Shown here piece by piece: positions 1 to 6,427 of a DNA stretch of 8,398 nt. The DNA is taken from the NCBI GenBank assembly GCA_017503885.1, contig JAFVSF010000046.1, positions 1-8,398 on the forward strand, written 5' to 3'. Within the stretch, counting starts at the first letter, position 1, and the number at the start of each line of letters is the position of its first letter. The DNA is from Clostridia bacterium (GTDB lineage Bacteria > Bacillota > Clostridia > Christensenellales > Borkfalkiaceae). The position numbers were made by a program, and so were the translations under genes. Under the pieces are notes generated by a model. It saw nothing but the letters and a program-made list of their open reading frames with translations, was not told the DNA's origin and made no database searches.

Positions 1-386
1 CCAAAAAGGAACTCGCCAAAGCGGTCAAGCGGCAAAAGGAGCTTGATACGATGTTTGCGAAGCTGTACGAGGATCACGCAATGAGCAGGATTGACGAGCG
101 TAACTACGATATGCTTCGGGGACGCTATCAAGACGAGCAAGGCGGCTTGGACGAGAAGATTGCCGCCTTAAATGCAAGACTTGCCGAAAGCGTTGAAACG
201 CAACGTAACGCAGAGCGTTGGGTTGCTCTGATACGGAAGTACACAATCATATCGGAACTAACCGCCCCGTTGCTTCACGAACTGATTGAGAAGATCGTTA
301 TCCATCAAGGTGTTACAAGCCCCGACGGCTTCAAAGACCAAGAGGTTGAAATCTTCTACCGCTTCATAGGTAAAATCGAATTTTAA
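1..386 (+). CDS. Large serine recombinase, C-terminal part (DUF4368, Tn4451/TnpX type), 5' end outside window
   Basis: The reading frame is open from base 3 and ends at TAA 384-386, so only about 127 C-terminal residues are present. The catalytic serine domain would lie upstream of the window. What is visible is a charged, coiled-coil-like helix (LYEDHAMSRIDERNYDML, then YQDEQGGLDEKIAALNARL), followed by the terminal motif ELTAPLLHELIEKIVIH and a final YRFIGKIEF. This 'LT..LL.ELIekI.VH ... FIGkIe' ending is typical of the DUF4368 tail of large serine recombinases that move Tn4451-like and other integrative elements of Clostridia. Such enzymes cut and rejoin DNA through a phosphoserine intermediate at att sites. 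The first 60 bases are 50% G+C by hand count, clearly richer than the genes downstream, which fits recent transfer. No frameshift is seen. An internal ATG at 51 is not a real start because the frame continues upstream. Confidence 0.85.
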   Translation, partial: KKELAKAVKRQKELDTMFAKLYEDHAMSRIDERNYDMLRGRYQDEQGGLDEKIAALNARLAESVETQRNAERWVALIRKYTIISELTAPLLHELIEKIVIHQGVTSPDGFKDQEVEIFYRFIGKIEF

Positions 387-409
387 CTGAATATAAAACA
401 AAGCAGTGC
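1..409 (+). mobile_element. Terminal part of an integrative element (exact end not defined)
   Basis: The recombinase tail is compositionally different from the downstream chromosome, and recombinase genes of this class usually sit at one end of their element. From about base 390 the sequence turns AT-rich and leads into an intact cwlD-like gene with its own promoter. The element therefore probably ends between the recombinase stop and about 460. No att core or flanking duplication can be identified without the other end, so the end given here is only approximate. Confidence 0.4.
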
Positions 410-438
410 TTCCTATGTCTTTAATTAAGGCATAGGAA
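410..438 (+). terminator. Hairpin after the recombinase gene, possible terminator or element-end structure
   Basis: TTCCTATG (410-417) pairs perfectly with CATAGGAA (431-438). The inner bases 418-421 and 427-430 extend the stem to 12 bp with one G-T pair, leaving a loop of 5 (TAATT). It lies 24 bp after the recombinase stop. The following bases (CGTATGTTTGTG) are only moderately T-rich, so termination is plausible but weak. Because the arms are symmetrical and lie near the likely end of the mobile element, a role as an end structure is the alternative. Confidence 0.45.
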
Positions 439-463
439 CGTATGTTTGTGTGGATAACGTATT

Positions 464-491
464 TTGTCATAGTTTGTCTAAAAGTTATAAA
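464..491 (+). promoter_or_regulatory. Sigma-A-type promoter for the cwlD-like gene
   Basis: TTGTCA (464-469) and TATAAA (486-491) each match the sigma-A consensus in 5 of 6 positions, with a 16-bp spacer. Transcription would start near 498, about 44 bp before the ATG at 542. It lies outside the recombinase gene, so the amidase does not depend on the mobile element for expression. No convincing sporulation sigma factor (E/G) promoter was seen. Confidence 0.6.
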
Positions 492-541
492 ACCCAACCC
501 TTTTTAATACAATAGTAAAAAGGTGGTAAATAAGTAGTAAA

Positions 542-1243
542 ATGGTGATTAATCGTAAAGCGTTTTTGCTTATAGTAGCGTTTTTGATTGTTGTATCCTT
601 GCTTGGCGTATGGTTTTTAAACACGGCAAAATCAATAGATGCAGGGGTGCATTCTAGAGTATTTTCAGTGGTGATAGACGCAGGTCACGGAGGTATTGAC
701 GGCGGGGCAGAGGGAACTAATACAAGCGTAAAAGAAAGTGACCTCAATTTAGAAATAGCACGTCATTTAAAATCCAAATTTCAAGATATTGGCGTAAACG
801 TTATTATGACGAGAAATTCTTACGGTGGTTTATATGGAACGACTGCTAAAGGCTTTAAAAAGCGAGACCTAGAAAAACGGGTAAAAATAATAAACAATTC
901 AAATGCAGACGTTTTGGTTTCCATACACTTAAACTGTTATTCTTCGCCCAAAAGAAGAGGTGCAACCGTGTTTTTTGGAGAAGGCAAGCAAGAGGGCGAA
1001 AGACTTGCTAAAAGCGTTCAAAAGCATTTTAACACGTTAAGTGCTCAACCCAAAGATTATTCGGCAACAAGGGGCGATTATTATCTTTTAAATCAGTCGA
1101 AAATACCAGCAGTTATATGTGAATGTGGTTTTTTGTCAAGTCCAGAAGATGAAAAACTTCTTTTAACCGAAGCATATCAAAAGGAAATAGCAGAAAAAAT
1201 TTTTTACGGAGTAATAGAATATTTATCGTTACAAGGCGAGTAG
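542..1243 (+). CDS. cwlD: N-acetylmuramoyl-L-alanine amidase, CwlD-like (Amidase_3)
   Basis: This 233-residue zinc amidase cleaves the bond between muramic acid and L-alanine in peptidoglycan. Bacillus CwlD does this during spore cortex synthesis, acting with a deacetylase (PdaA) to make muramic-delta-lactam. An N-terminal hydrophobic segment (about residues 7-26) is a signal or membrane anchor, placing the catalytic domain outside the cytoplasmic membrane. The Amidase_3 domain runs from about 41 to 229. Its zinc ligands are visible: H49 in DAGHGG, E65 in KESDLNLE and H129 in SIHLN, with the catalytic E194 in ICECGFLSSPEDEKLL. Length and layout match CwlD (about 235 aa) rather than the larger autolysins, which carry extra wall-binding domains. 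ATG 542 is the only suitable start because an in-frame TAA lies at 527-529. The Shine-Dalgarno AGGTGG (521-526) is unusually far away (15 nt). The gene is a monocistronic unit. The spore role is inferred from the family; a vegetative amidase of the same fold is the alternative. Confidence 0.85.
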   Translation: MVINRKAFLLIVAFLIVVSLLGVWFLNTAKSIDAGVHSRVFSVVIDAGHGGIDGGAEGTNTSVKESDLNLEIARHLKSKFQDIGVNVIMTRNSYGGLYGTTAKGFKKRDLEKRVKIINNSNADVLVSIHLNCYSSPKRRGATVFFGEGKQEGERLAKSVQKHFNTLSAQPKDYSATRGDYYLLNQSKIPAVICECGFLSSPEDEKLLLTEAYQKEIAEKIFYGVIEYLSLQGE

Positions 1244-1257
1244 GAAATCTACTCGCC
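1235..1257 (+). terminator. Terminator after cwlD, overlapping its stop codon
   Basis: GGCGAGTAG (1235-1243) and CTACTCGCC (1249-1257) form a perfect 9-bp stem with the loop GAAAT. The TAG stop codon (1241-1243) is part of the left arm, so a ribosome finishing the gene covers half the hairpin. The downstream tract CAATTTATTGTGTTT is T-rich but interrupted. It separates the amidase unit from the helicase unit, which has its own promoter. Confidence 0.7.
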
Positions 1258-1275
1258 CAATTTATTGTGTTTCAC

Positions 1276-1304
1276 TTGAAAAAATTTTTAAAAAATGCTA
1301 ATAT
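1276..1304 (+). promoter_or_regulatory. Promoter of the helicase-exonuclease gene (extended -10)
   Basis: TTGAAA (1276-1281) is followed after 17 bp by TAATAT (1299-1304). The bases TGC immediately before the -10 give an extended -10 (TGN) motif, which compensates for the weak -10 hexamer (4 of 6). Start of transcription is expected near 1311, giving a short leader that contains the ribosome-binding site. Confidence 0.5.
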
Positions 1305-1318
1305 TATTTTATAAATTT

Positions 1319-1324
1319 GGAGGG
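1319..1324 (+). promoter_or_regulatory. Ribosome-binding site that fixes a GTG start
   Basis: GGAGGG lies 8 nt before GTG 1333, which is ideal spacing. The next residues (FTSEQ) form the Q-motif expected at the extreme N-terminus of UvrD-like helicases, so the GTG is the true start although it is not ATG. Confidence 0.85.
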
Positions 1325-1332
1325 TAAAGAGA

Positions 1333-3915
1333 GTGTTTACAAGCGAGCAAAGTTACGTAATATATCAAAACTCAAAAAACTTATTGCTACTTGCAAGGGC
1401 TGGCTCTGGCAAGACCTTTACCGTTGCCAATAAAATTGCAGAGGCCGTTAAAAACGGCTTAAAACCCGAAGAAGTATTGTGTCTTACCTTTACTGTAAAA
1501 GGGGCAGAGGAGATAAAAGAGGACGTTGAAAAATACTGTGGGCAAAGTGGAGTAAATATATTTACTATTCACAGTTTTTGCTACAGTTTAATTAAAGATT
1601 ACTTAAAAAACAACGGTGCTTTTAAAGAGCCTAGTATAGCCGACGAGGTAGACGTTGGCGAACTGCTTGTAAGCATATTGAAAGACTATGCAAAAAGAGG
1701 GCTTTATGAACTTTCAGACGACTTGCCTTTACTTCCCGAAAGGCAGTTGGCAAAGATAATGACTCGAATAAAACACGAGCGAGACATGTTAGGCTTTTCT
1801 TACTCATCAAAAGAGGGATACGGCGTTACCATAAACAAACTTTTTAGTGAAAGTCAGTCTTTTAACTCTTTGTTTTCAATTAAAAGACAAGGTGTAAAGA
1901 TAACCGACTATTCCCTTATTGAACTTTTAAAAAAGCACGGCAATTTGTTTTGCCTTGAATATTCAAAAACGATAGACGATGCAAGGCTTTTAGATTTTGA
2001 TGATTTAATTTTCTTTGCAAAGCAAATTTTAACTGAAAAAGAATACAAAAAACCTGCCTATAAGTTGATTATCGTTGATGAAATGCAAGATACAAGCATG
2101 CTCGAATATAATATCGTAAAAGAGTTTTTCTCTTGTGCAACAGTGCTTATGTGTGGCGATCCGTATCAAACGATATATTCTTGGCGTGGCTCTGCTCCTA
2201 CGGATATAATGCAAGACTTTATAAAAAACTATAACGCTGAAACGGTTGTGTTAAACGGTAATCGCCGTTCCTCGCCTCTTTTGACGTATGCAGGGGGGTA
2301 TTATCTAGCCGAAAGTTTTTTGGGCAAAGTCCCCAAGCCACAAAAAATAGACCTTTCTGGTTATGAAAAAATTAGTGTTGTTAAATGCTTTGATGAGCAA
2401 GACGAGGCAAATTTTATTTTCGACCTTGTAAAAAACTATAAAGGGGACAAGTCTAGCCTCTGTATAATGGCAAGGGCGAATAGATACGTAGCCGACCTCT
2501 ATAAAAAATTAGAGAGAAAAAATTTGACTTTAGAAAAGCAAGATAGAATTCCGTTTTTTACGGCAGATTCAGACTTTCAGTTTTATAAAAAGCCGGTTAT
2601 CAAGGACTTTTTAAGTTTTTTAAGGCTTATAGTAAACCCACAAGACGTGGCCTCTTTTTTAAGAGTAGTAGAGCGTTACGTTAAAGGCGTTGGTAAAGAA
2701 ACGGTGGGAGCAATTAAAGATTTTGGTGCATACGGCGTATCTCTTTCCTCGTTTTTATCAAGTGAAACTTATACGTATAACGACCCGTATTTTACGTTAA
2801 TGTCTGCCTATAAGTCGAAAAACGTAGTAATTTACGATTTAGAAACTACGGGGCTTAACCTAGAGAGCGATGAAATGATACAAATTTCAGCCCTTAGACT
2901 ACAAGACGGAAAGAGGTTCAATAGGTTTGTTTTGCCAAAGGGAGAAATTTCTAAAAAAGCGTTGCTCACGCACGGTTACGATATAGAGCATATAACGAAA
3001 AACGGTGGCAAGTCGGCAAAGGAAGTGTTAAAAGATTTTGTAGATTTTGCAAAAGACGCTATATTAGTCGGGCATAATAGTTCGTATTACGACGACGTGA
3101 TTTTATCTCGCCAACTCAAAGAGGAGGGATTAACGCTAAATTGTCTAGGGTTTTACGACACTTTGGTTTTAGCACAGTCCGTTCTTCCTAACCTGTCTAA
3201 CTATAAACTTGCAACTTGTTGCGAGCATTTTGGCGTGGTAAACGAAAGGGCTCACGATGCTTTGGCAGACGTTGAGGCTACCTCGCTCGTATTTTGTAAA
3301 CTCGTTGAAGAATTTTATATTCCTCAAACTGATGCAAGGCGTAGAGTAGTTATGTCTAAAAAATCAAAATTTGAAGATTTTTACAGGCAATTCACACAGA
3401 TGGCGGATATGCTTATAAAGGGCGAAATGCTAAATTTAATCAAGTTTATCGACGGAGAGTTTGGCGTGCTGAAACGAAATAGCCGTATGGTTGATAGAGA
3501 GTCTGCAAACGACCTTTACAGAGTGTTAAAAACTTTAGAAAATAGCCAAGATAAACTTTTAAAACTTCGCTCGTTTTTAAGCGACGTGGCACTTTCGGGC
3601 AGTCAAATGGACGTGATTATTAAAAAGCACGGCAAAATTCCACTTATTACTGTTCATCAATCAAAAGGTTGCGAATTTGATACTGTAATTTTAGCAGGAG
3701 CAAGTGAAAATGAAATGCCGTCTTACGGAGCAAGGCAAAGTGGGGATGAAGAGGAAGAAAAACGAGTATTTTACGTTGCACTTTCAAGGGCAAAAAACAA
3801 ATTCTACCTAACTTATCCGTCTAAAAAAGTATACGGTCAAAACGTTTACGATAGATTTCCGTCGCCTTACGTAGCAAGACTTCCTAGCGAGGCAGTGGAA
3901 ATTATAACACCTTAA
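1333..3915 (+). CDS. UvrD/Rep-type (SF1A) helicase with an inserted DEDDh 3'-5' exonuclease domain
   Basis: This 860-residue protein (GTG start) is a DNA translocase/helicase fused to a nuclease. Helicase motifs in order: Q-motif around Q6; Walker A ARAGSGKT 21-28; motif Ia LTFTVKGAEEI 51-61; Ib FTIHSF 77-82; the DFDDL segment 221-225; motif II VDEMQDTS 248-255; motif III CGDPYQTIYSWRGS 274-287; motif IV GNRRSSPLL 309-317; a 2A segment ending in YVKGVGKETV 449-458; motif V TVHQSKGCEF 773-782; and motif VI EEKRVFYVALSRA 808-820 with R819. Between the GVG motif and motif V, about residues 495-665, lies a full DnaQ-like exonuclease: Exo I YDLETTGLN (D502, E504), Exo II GHNSSYYDD (D587 or D588), and Exo III AHDALADVEAT (H641, D646). 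PcrA/UvrD proteins are about 720-740 residues. Removing the insert leaves about 690, so the helicase core is essentially complete. It probably acts in repair or replication restart, unwinding 3'-to-5' and trimming 3' ends, but its real substrate is unknown. It is a monocistronic gene flanked by promoters of its own and of glnN. Confidence 0.88.
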   Translation: MFTSEQSYVIYQNSKNLLLLARAGSGKTFTVANKIAEAVKNGLKPEEVLCLTFTVKGAEEIKEDVEKYCGQSGVNIFTIHSFCYSLIKDYLKNNGAFKEPSIADEVDVGELLVSILKDYAKRGLYELSDDLPLLPERQLAKIMTRIKHERDMLGFSYSSKEGYGVTINKLFSESQSFNSLFSIKRQGVKITDYSLIELLKKHGNLFCLEYSKTIDDARLLDFDDLIFFAKQILTEKEYKKPAYKLIIVDEMQDTSMLEYNIVKEFFSCATVLMCGDPYQTIYSWRGSAPTDIMQDFIKNYNAETVVLNGNRRSSPLLTYAGGYYLAESFLGKVPKPQKIDLSGYEKISVVKCFDEQDEANFIFDLVKNYKGDKSSLCIMARANRYVADLYKKLERKNLTLEKQDRIPFFTADSDFQFYKKPVIKDFLSFLRLIVNPQDVASFLRVVERYVKGVGKETVGAIKDFGAYGVSLSSFLSSETYTYNDPYFTLMSAYKSKNVVIYDLETTGLNLESDEMIQISALRLQDGKRFNRFVLPKGEISKKALLTHGYDIEHITKNGGKSAKEVLKDFVDFAKDAILVGHNSSYYDDVILSRQLKEEGLTLNCLGFYDTLVLAQSVLPNLSNYKLATCCEHFGVVNERAHDALADVEATSLVFCKLVEEFYIPQTDARRRVVMSKKSKFEDFYRQFTQMADMLIKGEMLNLIKFIDGEFGVLKRNSRMVDRESANDLYRVLKTLENSQDKLLKLRSFLSDVALSGSQMDVIIKKHGKIPLITVHQSKGCEFDTVILAGASENEMPSYGARQSGDEEEEKRVFYVALSRAKNKFYLTYPSKKVYGQNVYDRFPSPYVARLPSEAVEIITP

Positions 3916-3933
3916 TTGCAAAAAATTCACTTT

Positions 3934-3952
3934 TAAATTCATTAAGAATTTA
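3934..3952 (+). terminator. Weak AT-only hairpin after the helicase gene
   Basis: TAAATTC (3934-3940) pairs with GAATTTA (3946-3952) around the loop ATTAA. The stem is only 7 bp with a single G-C pair, and the T-tract after it is poor (TATTTAGCC). It is the only inverted repeat close behind the helicase stop, so it may be a weak terminator, or transcription may continue toward glnN. Confidence 0.25.
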
Positions 3953-4002
3953 TATTTAGCCTGTAAACTGCGATAAATGGGTGTTTAGCGACTGTTAAAC
4001 CC

Positions 4003-4031
4003 TTGACAAAAAGACACTATTCAAGTAGAAT
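4003..4031 (+). promoter_or_regulatory. Strong sigma-A promoter of glutamine synthetase
   Basis: TTGACA (4003-4008) is a perfect -35 box, followed by a 17-bp spacer and TAGAAT (4026-4031), 5 of 6 matches. Transcription would start near 4038, about 36 nt before the ATG. This is the best promoter in the window, as expected for a highly expressed enzyme of ammonium assimilation. Confidence 0.85.
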
Positions 4032-4034
4032 AGT
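4016..4034. promoter_or_regulatory. Palindrome over the glnN -10 box, possible operator
   Basis: ACTATT (4016-4021) and AATAGT (4029-4034) are perfect 6-bp inverted arms separated by 7 bp (CAAGTAG), and the right arm overlaps the -10 hexamer. A dimeric protein bound here would block RNA polymerase. The sequence does not match the known GlnR box (TGTNA-N7-TNACA). Being AT-rich, it could also arise by chance. Confidence 0.35.
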
Positions 4035-4073
4035 ACCATTATTAAATTTTTTACTTCGACAAAGGAGAAAACA

Positions 4074-6176
4074 ATGGAGAACTTCGATTTTAAAAACAGG
4101 TTTGCCGAAAACGTCTTTACCGACGAAGAGATGAAAAAACGCATGCCTGCTAGCGTCTATGCTGAATACGAAGAAATTATAGCAAAAAATATTCCACTTC
4201 CATTAAGCCTTGCAAACGAAATAGCAAAGGCTATGAAAGAGTGGGCAATAGAAAAAGGTGCAACGCACTATACCCATTGGTTTCAACCTTTAACTGGAGT
4301 AACTGCTGAAAAGCACGACAGTTTTATCGAGCCAGACGGAAAAGATAACGTAATACTTAAATTTACGGGTAAGGCGTTGGCTAGGGGAGAATCCGATGCC
4401 TCGAGTCTTCCTAACGGTGGACTGAGAACGACTTTCGAGGCTAGAGGCTATACTGCGTGGGACCCAACTTCTAAGGCGTTCGTTCGTGATGGTTCGCTTT
4501 ATATTCCTACCGTTTTCTGCTCTTATGGTGGCGAGTCGCTCGACAAAAAGACGCCACTTCTTCGTAGCGTAGAGGCGATAAATAAGCAGGCAATACGTAT
4601 TCTTCGTGCAATGGGCGACAACAAAACCAGCAAGGTTTTCCCTACCGTTGGCGTAGAGCAAGAATACTTTTTAATAGACAAATCCGTTTATGAAAAGCGT
4701 TTAGACTTAGCGAATTGTGGAAGAACGCTTTTTGGTGCAAAGCCACCTAAAGGTCAAGAAATAGAAGATCACTATCTTGGCAAAATTAAGTCTAGAGTTT
4801 GGGATTATATGGCAGACCTTGACCGTGAACTTTGGTCGTTTGGTATTTACGCTAAAACAAAGCACAACGAGGTTGCTCCTGCTCAACACGAACTCGCATC
4901 AGTATATACAACTACGAATTTAGCAGTAGACCACAACCAACTTATTATGTCCGTTATGAAGAGTGTTGCAAACCGTCACGGTATGGTATGTCTTCTTCAC
5001 GAAAAGCCTTTCAACGGCGTAAATGGTAGTGGTAAGCATAATAACTGGTCGCTCGCCACAGATTTAGGCGAAAATCTCTTTGATCCTACCGATAAACCTT
5101 GTGAAAACAAGAGATTTTTACTTTTCTTTACTGCCGTTGTATCAGCAGTAGATAAGTATCAAGACCTTCTTAGAATATCTGCAACGTCTGCAAGCAACGA
5201 TAACCGTTTAGGTGGAAACGAAGCCCCACCTGCCGTAATTTCAATGTTTATAGGCGACGATTTGTCTGAAGTTTTCACAGCAATCGAATCTGGAACGAAA
5301 TATCAAGATAGAGATGCCGATGAAGTTGAATTTTGCGAGGGTATTCTTCCTCACCTTAAAAAAGATAAGACTGATAGAAACAGAACTTCGCCATTTGCTT
5401 TTACTGGTAACAAGTTTGAATTCCGTATGGTTGGCTCGAATATGTCTGTTGCCGATGCAAACATAGTTTTAAACACTATCGTAGCCGAGCAATTTATGAT
5501 TATTGCAGACAAACTCGAAAAGGCAGAAAACGTAGATGATGCAATCGACTACCTTATCGTAAAGGCTATAAGAAGACACGGAAGAATTATTTTTAACGGA
5601 AATAACTATTCTAAGGAGTGGAAGAAAGAGGCTGAAAGAAGAGGTCTTTTAAATCTTCCTACCACAGTTGACGCATTAGAGCATTTCGTAACCGAAAAGA
5701 ACGTTTCGCTTTTCGAGCGTCACGAGGTATTTACCTCTGCCGAGGTTGAAAGCCGTAACGAAATACTTTTAGAGAGTTATTCAAAGGCAATCGACGTAGA
5801 GGCGAGAACGATGGTACACATTGCAAAAAGGCAGATAATTCCTGCTGTTATTGCATTTGAAAGGGTAGTTGCCGAAACTTTGAACGCAAAGCAAGCGTTG
5901 ACTTTAGGTCTTAAAAATTCTGCCGAGGCGTCGCTTATGATAAACCTTTCTAAAGGGTTAGACGGTTTATATACTGCCGTTTCAAAACTTGAATACGATT
6001 TGTCCGTAGGTGCAGAGAAAAAAGATAGTAAAGAAAAAGCAGAATTTGACAAAACCGTAATCTTAGCCGATATGCGTTTAGTTCGTGAACACGCCGATTT
6101 CTTGGAAAGCATCACTGACAAAGAGTTATGGCCATTCCCTAACTATACGGAGATTTTGAATAGCGTAACCTATTAA
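4074..6176 (+). CDS. glnN: Glutamine synthetase type III (GSIII)
   Basis: This enzyme makes glutamine from glutamate, ammonium and ATP in the cytoplasm. At 700 residues it has the length of GSIII (about 690-730), far longer than GSI (about 450-470). GSIII signatures are present: the N-terminal helix FAENVFTDEEMKKRMP; the block FTGKALARGESDASSLPNGG (97-116) with RTTFEARGYTAWDPTS (118-133); the metal/glutamate site GVEQEYFLID (193-202); KHNEVAPAQHE (263-273); the loop NGSGKHNNWS (317-326); NDNRLGGNEAPPAVISMFIG (375-394); and NRTSPFAFTGNKFEFRMVGSNMS (436-458). A GSIII-specific helical C-terminal region runs from about 460 to 700. No expected block is missing or broken. AAAGGAG (4061-4067) is 6 nt before the ATG. 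The gene is alone behind its own strong promoter, with a possible operator, and its stop codon is shared with a downstream repeat. The symbol glnN is the usual name for GSIII; some annotators write glnA. Confidence 0.96.
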   Translation: MENFDFKNRFAENVFTDEEMKKRMPASVYAEYEEIIAKNIPLPLSLANEIAKAMKEWAIEKGATHYTHWFQPLTGVTAEKHDSFIEPDGKDNVILKFTGKALARGESDASSLPNGGLRTTFEARGYTAWDPTSKAFVRDGSLYIPTVFCSYGGESLDKKTPLLRSVEAINKQAIRILRAMGDNKTSKVFPTVGVEQEYFLIDKSVYEKRLDLANCGRTLFGAKPPKGQEIEDHYLGKIKSRVWDYMADLDRELWSFGIYAKTKHNEVAPAQHELASVYTTTNLAVDHNQLIMSVMKSVANRHGMVCLLHEKPFNGVNGSGKHNNWSLATDLGENLFDPTDKPCENKRFLLFFTAVVSAVDKYQDLLRISATSASNDNRLGGNEAPPAVISMFIGDDLSEVFTAIESGTKYQDRDADEVEFCEGILPHLKKDKTDRNRTSPFAFTGNKFEFRMVGSNMSVADANIVLNTIVAEQFMIIADKLEKAENVDDAIDYLIVKAIRRHGRIIFNGNNYSKEWKKEAERRGLLNLPTTVDALEHFVTEKNVSLFERHEVFTSAEVESRNEILLESYSKAIDVEARTMVHIAKRQIIPAVIAFERVVAETLNAKQALTLGLKNSAEASLMINLSKGLDGLYTAVSKLEYDLSVGAEKKDSKEKAEFDKTVILADMRLVREHADFLESITDKELWPFPNYTEILNSVTY

Positions 6177-6297
6177 AGGCTTATCTACATCGCAATACTG
6201 TGTTTCTAAAAAGCGATAGCAACTGGTATGACCAACAAGGTCTATCCCACCTGCTATCGCTTTTTGAGCCTTGTCTTGCTCGCATCTAAGCCTTTAA
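6173..6297 (+). repeat. Structured intergenic repeat, copy 1 (with perfect terminal inverted repeats)
   Basis: This 125-bp unit is bounded by TTAAAGGCTTA (6173-6183) and its exact reverse complement TAAGCCTTTAA (6287-6297). Inside is a 14-bp perfect stem (6208-6221 with 6252-6265) whose apex holds GACC (6230-6233), loop AACAA, and GGTC (6239-6242) followed by TAT. A tail GAGCCTTGTCT (6266-6276) follows. The first arm begins in the last two codons of glnN. It shares 20 of its first 21 bases with copy 2. There is no plausible ORF. It is either a dispersed chromosomal repeat (REP- or MITE-like) or a structured RNA. Confidence 0.75.
6208..6265. terminator. Bidirectional terminator hairpin in repeat copy 1
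   Basis: AAAAAGCGATAGCA (6208-6221) and TGCTATCGCTTTTT (6252-6265) form a perfect 14-bp stem with A-tract and T-tract flanks, so either strand gives a stem followed by a run of U. This is the first strong terminator after glnN (32 bp beyond the stop) and probably ends its transcript. The 30-nt apex folds further through GACC/GGTC. Confidence 0.75.
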
Positions 6298-6301
6298 TTT
6301 T

Positions 6302-6427
6302 TTAAAGGCTTATCTACTTCGCTAGCCTGCGTTAACTGTTTCAAAAGGGCGACCACAATGACCAAAGAGGTCTATTGTGTCCGCCCTTTTTTGCGAGCCT
6401 TGTCTAACTTGTTTCTAACGGCTTAAA
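6302..6427 (+). repeat. Structured intergenic repeat, copy 2
   Basis: It begins with TTAAAGGCTTATCTAC (6302-6317), identical to copy 1, 129 bp after the equivalent point. The core GACC (6360-6363), loop AAAGA, GGTC (6369-6372) then TAT sits on a stem whose arms differ from copy 1 but still pair. The tail GAGCCTTGTCT (6395-6405) is identical to copy 1 and is followed by GTTTCTAACG (6411-6420) and GCTTAAA. The right end no longer matches the left end as an inverted repeat. The assigned end is approximate. Confidence 0.75.
6343..6392. terminator. Bidirectional terminator hairpin in repeat copy 2
   Basis: AAAAGGGCG (6343-6351) pairs with CGCCCTTTT (6382-6390). After a 2-by-2 mismatch, CACAAT (6354-6359) pairs with ATTGTG (6374-6379). 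GACC pairs with GGTC at the tip, with one bulged T. Six T residues (6387-6392) follow the GC-rich part on the + strand, and four A residues precede it, giving T on the other strand. Confidence 0.75.

Noticed and set aside
51..386. A separate small gene starting at ATG 51
   Set aside because: The frame is open to the left edge of the window with recombinase-like helix sequence, so the ATG is internal.
387..420. Forespore (sigma-G) promoter upstream of cwlD suggested by TGAATA near 388
   Set aside because: No matching -10 element at proper spacing, and it is about 150 bp from the gene and probably still within or at the edge of the mobile element.
258..497. Minus-strand frame across the recombinase end and the intergenic region
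   Set aside because: It crosses the hairpin at 410-438 and the promoter at 464-491, has no ribosome-binding site and no family resemblance.
3916..4073. Glutamine-sensing riboswitch before glnN
   Set aside because: The expected leader is only about 36 nt from the predicted transcription start, too short for an aptamer, and no conserved aptamer motif is seen.
4290..4661. Open frame on the minus strand inside glnN (also 4707-4889 and 5777-6121)
   Set aside because: They lie wholly inside a strongly conserved enzyme gene, have no ribosome-binding site and no recognisable domain; antisense shadows.
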